NCBI RefSeq assembly: GCF_036588685.1
Contig: NC_086386.1
Span: 74,398,682-74,462,681, forward strand
Direction: 5' to 3'
DNA length: 64,000 nucleotides
From: Mytilus trossulus
Lineage: Eukaryota; Mollusca; Bivalvia; Mytilida; Mytilidae
In this document: positions 57,000-64,000 of the stretch, one piece after another
Layout: each line of letters opens with the position of its first letter
Numbering within the stretch: the first letter of the stretch is position 1
Made by a program: the position numbers and the translations under genes
Notes under the pieces: generated by a model
Databases searched by the model: none
Told to the model about the DNA's origin: nothing
Seen by the model: only the letters and a program-made list of their open reading frames with translations

Positions 57000-57140
57000 A
57001 TTCAAAAGTAAAAACACAAAAATACTGAACTCCGAGGAAAATTCAAAAAGGAAAATCCAAAATCAAAAGGCAAAATCAAAAGTCCAAACACATCAAACGA
57101 ATGGATAACAACTGTCATATTCCTGACTTGGTACAGGCAT
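57000..57140 (-). repeat. Interspersed repeat R2, minus strand
   Basis: The plus strand reads AATACTGAACTCCGAGGAAA, then CAAAATCAAAAG and GAATGGATAACAACTGTCAT, the inverse of copy a. Confidence 0.7.
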
Positions 57141-58359
57141 TTTCTAATGTAGAAAATGGTGGATTGACATATTAACATTAACATATTGATTGACAACGTA
57201 TTAGTTACTTGGAAACATGTAGTAGAGTTATTAAATTACCCGTTGATACATAGAATATAGAGCATCGTTAAATTATGGCAAACCAGAATAAAACAAACAC
57301 ACAGAAATTTTGTGTGGGAAATGAAATTATCTTAACCAATTGAACTATACATTTATTTCATTTCAATGCAAATATTTAACATTAGCTTGTACACACATGT
57401 ACATTTATTTAATCAAATGCACATATGTTAAGGATAATGTTACTCTATGCATTATAATTTCTAAAATCATGTTTGTCGAAACATGTTTCTTTCTACTAAA
57501 ACAAAAAGGGTACCAAGAGATTAATACAGTATTTTAGATTTTTATTTTATCTTTATGCCAAGTAAACACAAAATGACTTCTAATCCGACTTATATGAACT
57601 TTACCGAAATCGTTTTCTTGTTTTAAGGATTGACAAACGAGATTAAAAAAGAAATTTAAGTAAATTTCCTCTTTTTCTCACTATAAAAAGTATAACAAAC
57701 AAAAATACATTTAGTTAATGATGCCACTTCTAGGACAGATTTGTATGAATAATAACAAATTCATAAGATATTAGTACAATTATTAAATGTTTGGTCTAAT
57801 AAATCTAGAAGACAACCCAACAAAAAAATAAATGAACTACATCTTGAGGGTAACACTCATAGAGAAATTCAAATTCCGAATTATTGAAATATAACAAAGA
57901 CACTTTTTTTATTGATGAAGAATATATTGATCTACTTCAATTGACTTTATAGACACCATGTTGCTGTTACATGGGTATGCACTTTATCTCGATTCATTTG
58001 TTATGGCCTCTCAAGAATATTCAATTTATTCATTTGTTATTATAGAAAATGCAAATTTGAGCCTTTTGAAAAATAAAATATTTGGCTTTTTTATATATTT
58101 ATTAAATTTTGTGCATAGCAACGTATTTGCTCTTATATATCAAAGACTAACATTACAATACTTTAACATGTACAATTTGAAATTTGTACTCTCTTGGTTT
58201 ATATTGAAAAAATGTATCAAGTGAATATAGGAGTTCATAAGCATTTAGATAATAGCATAAAAAGATATTAGTTTGAACAAAAACTTGAGAGTACAGAATG
58301 ACGTATGATATAATATATACCTGTCGAATATGGAATTGCAAAACAATTAACAATAAATC
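57141..58359. other. Non-coding DNA
   Basis: No gene or recognised repeat is seen; frames of about 90 codons here are A/T-rich and featureless. Confidence 0.4.
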
Positions 58360-60021
58360 ATTAAGTGATAACATTTACGTAACTAATTGTACAGCACCTA
58401 GGGCTAATTTCTTCAATTCATTTCTCAGTTTTGATCCTCGAGTCCTCTATATTTGAAAATCCTAAACGTACTACAAACATAGAAGATCTGATGATAAACA
58501 ATCTCGTTAGTCCTTCGAAGTAATTTCAGGTGAAACCCCAAGCATGGTCATTCTGAATTACAGTTCGCCCATCAAGCCGTGAAAATGTCTTATTCTAGAA
58601 ATAATAAAATACCGGTAAAGTACATTTAGCAATATGATAGCATATATTTCTCTATTAAACAAATAATGATTTATACTCACATCCATAATTTTTTCGGTTA
58701 AGTATAATATTTGTAACATTAAAACATGCTCGCTGAGTTAAATATATCAAAAAGGACAATATAGAACATCTCAATTTGTTGTTTTTTTTGGTAATTAGTG
58801 AGACCAGGTTTAATCCACTATTTTGTACATACGAAAACGCCTGTACCAAGTCAGGATTATGACTGTTGTTATCCATTTGTTTTGATATGGACTTTCCGTT
58901 TTGAATTTTCCTCGAAGTTCGTTTTTTTTTTGTCATCTTATTTTTTACGAAGGTAGGTCTGGTGTCCCTCTCCTCATATTTTTTCATTGAACAATCGGTA
59001 CTTACTATGATGAAAAAACATAAGCATTGTGACACAGGAAATGTTACAGAATGTTCACGATAGAGATCGTCGTCTATAGAACGTACGAATCGACATTCAT
59101 ATATGTACGAATAGAATGGTTGGTTCTGAAATTACTCTTATAAGGAGTTTTTTTGTGTGTTTCTTTGTTTTCGACGCTTAATTGGCATATTTGATCAACC
59201 GTCCAAAGCACCATAAACTACCGGAAGGGGTTCATGTAGTTCAGTCTTTTACCTTCGATGTTTTGTAAACAGGTGCTTATATTATTTATCATTTCTTTTC
59301 TCTTCTTATTGCTAATGCGTAGTCAAGTACTTATTTATAGGTTTGAATACCCTTTGGTATCTTAAGGTTCTCTTTCAAACCAATTTGAAGTAAGATATGC
59401 GATAGTAATGAAACCAAAATAATAAAAATCTCTCAGGTTAAGGTATACAATTGATGGTTCGGCTATACATGATTATACTTTAAATGCCAATATATTATAT
59501 ATGTTTTCTACCGGAATATATACTAAGTTCTCCAAATGTTTCGTTGCGAACGTACATTATATACATTTTCCAAAAGTCATATATCAATGTTCTTACATAG
59601 TACTAATAATGTGTAATACCTTTTTTGTTGATATTAGTCGCAAAACACCAAGAAAATCTTCGTTAAATGAATAACAAAAAATATCCTTAAATATTCTTTT
59701 ATTTCTTACAAGGGACAGTGCTGTTGATCCAATTGATAAAGTTGGATTTCTACTTTGTATCATTTTTTTTTTCTGTTCTTATTGCAACTCTTTTTGTATC
59801 ATGCTTATATTTATCTTTAATTTTGAATCCCATGAAATCTGTTACGATTTCTGTACAATATCAGACCAGTGTTTATGTTTGTCATATACAAGAAGTAATT
59901 TTGTAGAACGATCATTTGTTTTTATTTGCTTCAACACATTTATATGTTTTCAATGTTTATTCTGCTAAAAAAGCAGCCTTTATGTTAATAACATTTCTAG
60001 TTAGAAATAATTTAAAAGGTT

Positions 60022-61545
60022 GATGTATCACGACTTTAACTAGCTGTAAAACCAGGTATAGCCCACCATTTTCTTTCAACAAATACCTGTACCAAGTCAA
60101 GATTATTGATGTAACACGACTTTAACTAGCTGTAAAACCAGGTATAGCCCACCATTTTCTTTCTACAAATACCTGTACCAAGTCAAGATTATTGATGTAA
60201 CACGACTTTAACTAGCTGTAAAACCAGGTATAGCCCACCATTTTCTTTCTACAAATACCTGTACCAAGTCAAGATTATTGATGTAACACGACTTAAACTA
60301 GCTGTAAAACCAGGCATAGCCCACCATTTTCTTTCTACAAATACCTGTACCAAGTCAAGATTATTGATGTAACACGACTTTAACTAGCTGTAAAACCAGG
60401 TATAGCCCACCATTTTCTTTCTACAAATACCTGTACCAAGTCAAGATTATTGATGTAACACGACTTTAACTAGCTGTAAAACCAGGCATAGCCCACCATT
60501 TTCTTTCTACAAATACCTGTACCAAGTCAAGATTATTGATGTAACACGACTTTAACTAGCTGTAAAACCAGGTATAGCCCACCATTTTCTTTCTACAAAT
60601 ACCTGTACCAAGTCAAGATTATTGATGTAACACGACTTTAACTAGCTGTAAAACCAGGTATAGCCCACCATTTTCTTTCTATAAATACCTGTACCAAGTC
60701 AAGATTATTAATGTAACACGACTTTAACTAGCTGTAAAACCAGGTATAGCCCACCATTTTCTTTCTACAAATACCTGTACCAAGTCAAGATTATTGATGT
60801 AACACGACTTTAACTAGCTGTAAAACCAGGTATAGCCCACCATTTTCTTTCTACAAATACCTGTACCAAGTCAAGATTATTGATGTAACACGACTTTAAC
60901 TAGCTGTAAAACCAGGTATAGCCCACCATTTTCTTTCTACAAATACCTGTACCAAGTCAAGATTATTGATGTAACACGACTTTAACTAGCTGTAAAACCA
61001 GGTATAGCCCACCATTTTCTTTCTACAAATACCTGTACCAAGTCAAGATTATTGATGTAACACGACTTTAACTAGCTGTAAAACCAGGTATAGCCCACCA
61101 TTTTCTTTCTACAAATACCTGTACCAAGTCAAGATTATTGATGTAACACGACTTTAACTAGCTGTAAAACCAGGTATAGCCCACCATTTTCTTTCTACAA
61201 ATACCTGTACCAAGTCAAGATTATTGATGTAACACGACTTTAACTAGCTGTAAAACCAGGTATAGCCCACCATTTTCTTTCTACAAATACCTGTACCAGG
61301 TCAAGATTATTGATGTAACACGACTTTAACTAGCTGTAAAACCAGGTATAGCCCACCATTTTCTTTCTACAAATACCTGTACCAAGTCAAGATTATTGAT
61401 GAAACACGACTTTAACTAGCAGTAAAACCAGGTATAGCCCACCATTTTCTTTCTACAAATACCTGTACCAAGTCAAGATTATTGATGTAACACGACTATA
61501 ACTAGCTGTTGAACCAGGTATAGCCCACACTTTGTACCAAGTCCA
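60022..61545 (+). repeat. Minisatellite, 17 units of 86 bp plus a partial 18th
   Basis: GATG starts recur every 86 bp from 60022 to 61484 (17 exact periods); the last, partial unit decays into GTACCAAGTCCAGATTATTG at about 61535. Units hold GACTTTAACTAGCTGTAAAA, CCAGGTATAGCCCACC and CTGTACCAAGTCAAG. Most are identical or differ at one or two bases, suggesting recent expansion or homogenisation. Confidence 0.97.
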
Positions 61546-61747
61546 GATTATTGTATTGTTTTTCACTTGTTCCGTTGATTGATAGTTTAATTTTGTTGGT
61601 TTATATGGACTTCCCCTTTTTTAATGTTCTTAGGTGTCCAGTATATTGTGATACTTTTTATACACATACGATTTAGTTATATTTTCAATTATAGTTTATG
61701 ACAAATTTTAATATCATTCTACATCTTCAAAAAAAGAGCAACAAAAA

Positions 61748-61772
61748 CTTACCCACAATTCGTACAATTACT
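61748..61772 (-). other. Micro-exon-like island 3 (unit C)
   Basis: On the minus strand, TTTTCATTTTCAG, 18 bases (61753-61770), then GTAAGTTTTTG. The 18 bases read NCTNC-G in the phase where island 2 reads DCKKC-G, so the CxxC pair is kept despite several base changes. Confidence 0.35.
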
Positions 61773-61885
61773 GAAAATGAAAAATGATTAACAAAAACTA
61801 ATATAACTTTACTGCACTGATACTAATATACATGTGTAATGTGTTTTGTGTCTTTTAAAAGCAAAAGATATTGTAAGATACAAAT

Positions 61886-62137
61886 ATGTATATATATAAC
61901 TGTTTGATGAAAGACGGCAAAGGAAGAAAACATCAGCAGTTGAAACAAATATTTTTTTGTTTCCTGAATCTAGTACTATATGTTTATTATTCACTGAGAA
62001 AGTTATATATTTTCTTTGCTATCTTCATTTGGTGCTTCAATGATCTACGAAATTTTAAGATTGATGAACCAATTGCTATTGTTCAAAAGGCCGACATGCT
62101 TATATTGTACAAAAGAAGTAAAACAGTTTCGTTATAA
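61886..62137 (+). CDS. Short hypothetical frame with membrane-like segment and RNFKIDEP (unit C copy)
   Basis: Eighty-three codons: a basic start (MKDGKGRKHQQ within), hydrophobic LYIFFAIFIWCF, then NDLRNFKIDEPIA. It aligns with the unit B frame at 37533-37775 in the hydrophobic and KIDEP parts. The last codons before GTAAAACAG could be a splice donor. Unknown family; a gene is possible but unproven. Confidence 0.25.
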   Translation: MYIYNCLMKDGKGRKHQQLKQIFFCFLNLVLYVYYSLRKLYIFFAIFIWCFNDLRNFKIDEPIAIVQKADMLILYKRSKTVSL

Positions 62138-62690
62138 CAAATAAGTATGATTGTTTGTTTCAATATTTCAAAATAGTTCGAACAGTTTGTCAGCCTGAAA
62201 TATATTATTGACATATGTATAACATAAGTTGTTGTTATGCCTTTTAGTGTAAAGGCCGCCTAGAGGAAGAACATGAGCGTTAGAAAAGATCTCAGAAATC
62301 ATATAAAATCAAATACTTATTATAAATATATGCCATAACATAACAATACTTACAGGTATATACCTCTGTAAAAGATTTTATGAGATAATAAATGAGTTTA
62401 TAATTAATTAACTCAATATTAATAAAGAAGACGGATCAGTCTATGATTTTAATATAAAAAATAGCAGAATTAAAACTCGGTTGCAAATAACTTTTGGTTT
62501 TCTATCGTATTCTTTGTATTTGAATAAAACTTTAAAATTAGTACATAATTGTAGTATCATACAATCACATTTAATGTTATTTTTCCCTGGGAGCTCATTA
62601 ACCTTTCTGAATATTTAACTGCTAATTAATACTTAGATTTCTGATACATTACATAATGAAAGAATGTAAATAATATAAGGTATTCCGCTG

Positions 62691-63070
62691 TATATAAACC
62701 ATACACTTTAATCTGAAGTAGTCTTAGTAACTATGACAACGGCGATTTTATTCATTTTATCTCATTTGTATTTACTGCACCAAATCTACATTTCAACATT
62801 TATTATCTCTTCAGAAATGCTGGAGTAAAAAGTATTTAAAATGATTTTGAAAAACGTTTTGAAAAAAAGTGCTGATGAAACCAACAAGAACAAGATGTAA
62901 AAGTCTAACCCAGATTGACATGATGCGTTGTTGCTGTTGGCAGACGAACACTTATCCTACGTCATTGTTTATTTGATACAAATATACCAGTAATTCATAA
63001 CCAAAAAGTAAGACTTAAAAATAGCAAAACTGTCAGAATTATTGAAAAAGAAGATTTCGTTTAGTATTAA
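62691..63070 (+). other. Unit C copy of TATA-like box and Cys-containing segment
   Basis: TATATAAA at 62691-62698 precedes AGTAGTCTTAG by about 28 bases, as in unit A. The downstream frame reads VLMKPTRTRCKS and TYPTSLFI before a stop; its upstream ATG is out of frame because of inserted bases near 62858. CCTACGTCATTGTTTATTTG is conserved with the other copies. Confidence 0.3.
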
Positions 63071-63724
63071 ATTTTACCTTTTTTGTCAAAGATACCAGAC
63101 ATGCATCGTAAATTTGTTACGTATGCCAGGTGGAGCTCTAATAACTATTTTACATGACTTATTTTAACACAAAGTTGAAAAGCATAAACAGAAAAAAAGA
63201 AGAACCATTAAGATATGTGACTGTACTTATCGTAGAATTGTAATGAAAACACCTTTCTTGTAACATATAGGTAAAACAACGCATAGTGATTCAAACAATA
63301 TCAACCACTATATGCAGAATTTATAAACTCAAATGAGACCACTCAAAAGCATGTATTTGTGACAAATAACTTTGATGTACAAAGAGAATCAAATAATGAC
63401 ATTGTACTTTGTTCCTTTGTATGATGAACTTTGTACCTGAGTGTGATAAAGATTTAGACAAATAGAAACCTATCTTTTATAGTCGCATATCACCAACATA
63501 TTTTAGTGAAAGTGATTTATTAATGTATAACAAACACCACCTTAACAACAATTAATGTTCTTTTATTTGAAGCAGGGGGTTAAAATCACATCATGTAAAC
63601 ACCATATACTCGTAAATTTTAATAGTAGGCTGTAACACTTATAGGCCAAAGAGAACCATTGGTTCCGCTCTTTTGAATCGTAATATAATTAGTTATGACG
63701 GGCCTTATTACACAGTAAGGGATT

Positions 63725-63800
63725 TGCTCATTTACTCAACTAGGTATCCGGTGGATAGTTGCCCAATTGTCAATCATACCACATTGTTTTATATTTATAT
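63725..63800 (+). repeat. Interspersed repeat R3 inside unit C
   Basis: 'CCGGTGGATAGTTGCCCAAT' followed by TGTCAATCATACCACATTG. Paralogous to the copies in A and B. Confidence 0.6.
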
Positions 63801-64000
63801 TAAGCACTCTCGTCGTTTGTTCTTTTTGTTCTTTTTTTTTTGTTTAATGAAATTTGATGCAGTTAAGGGTCATGTGTTCTGCCTTTCTTAAATTTGTAGT
63901 TTTATGCTACTGTAATTGTGAAGTTATTCCTCTTGACCTAATTTGTTGTGTATGGCCCAATAAGATGTTTACATGATCGGGTAGTTTATTTTTTATATTT

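Larger units (their letters stand above)
58360..64000. repeat. Duplicated unit C (paralogue of A/B), runs off the window
   Basis: It follows unit A from 28566: the same R2 copy (58835-58950), uninterrupted TTAA site (59663), then its own minisatellite. After the array it follows A from 32123 and B from 37592 to the window end, passing the LINE-free site at 63870-63880. It lies about 30 kb from A in the same orientation. Confidence 0.85.

Noticed and set aside
60022..61545. CRISPR array
   Set aside because: Units are contiguous 86-bp repeats with no unique spacers, in a eukaryotic context. It is a minisatellite.
1..64000. tRNA, rRNA or other structured RNA genes
   Set aside because: I looked for cloverleaf-like and conserved rRNA words and saw none I could defend. 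A covariance-model scan would be needed to exclude them.

Overview
The window reads as a piece of a large, A+T-rich, repeat-dominated invertebrate genome, most likely a mytilid bivalve (mussel). The main reason is that I recognise several short interspersed repeat families here as ones common in mussel genomic DNA. A BEL/Pao LTR retrotransposon, B-box/coiled-coil (TRIM-like) exons and many foldback elements fit the same picture. There is no prokaryotic-style gene organisation. The only long open reading frame belongs to the BEL/Pao element. The only host-gene-like coding sequences are two copies of a first exon for a double B-box protein, and each copy carries frameshifts.

Layout. 1-9000: non-coding DNA between two inverted arms (527-760 and 8700-8996), with an R1 repeat, a G-rich MITE and a long C tract. 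9391-11323: a 21-bp repeat and B-box exon copy 1 (minus strand). 11701-18400: a decayed Tc1/mariner element split by a young BEL/Pao insertion (11917-17856, 170-bp LTRs differing at one base). 18400-24800: non-coding DNA with R1, R2 and R4 repeats and two inverted-repeat elements. 24821-27229: a compound repeat with Helentron-like ends and internal tandem arrays rich in AGGTCA half-sites. 28266-28381: a foldback element. 28560-42890: a set of duplicated units, called A, B and B2. These carry a TTAA-flanked DNA element, a 34-bp minisatellite, a LINE fragment, a SINE-like insertion and a six-unit array of about 147-bp period. 43264-43398: another foldback. 47553-50102: an element with terminal inverted repeats of about 230 bp. 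50175-51856: B-box exon copy 2 with its duplicated flank. 52206-52412: a MITE with a 24-G tract. 58360-64000: unit C, a paralogue of A in which the same site has expanded a different minisatellite (17 units of 86 bp).

The most informative feature is the set of paralogous units A/B/B2/C. Aligning them by eye exposes clean empty sites for three insertions: a 1.54-kb TTAA element, a 2.67-kb LINE and a ~0.19-kb SINE-like repeat. It also shows two different tandem arrays grown from the same ancestral repeat head. Within these units I also see micro-exon-like islands on the minus strand and short conserved reading frames on the plus strand. These are the best candidates for something undescribed, but both are weakly supported.

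The coding sequences that otherwise look healthy (BEL polyprotein, both B-box exons) all carry small indels, so assembly indel errors should be considered before calling them biologically dead. All comparisons were made by reading; no alignment or database search was run.
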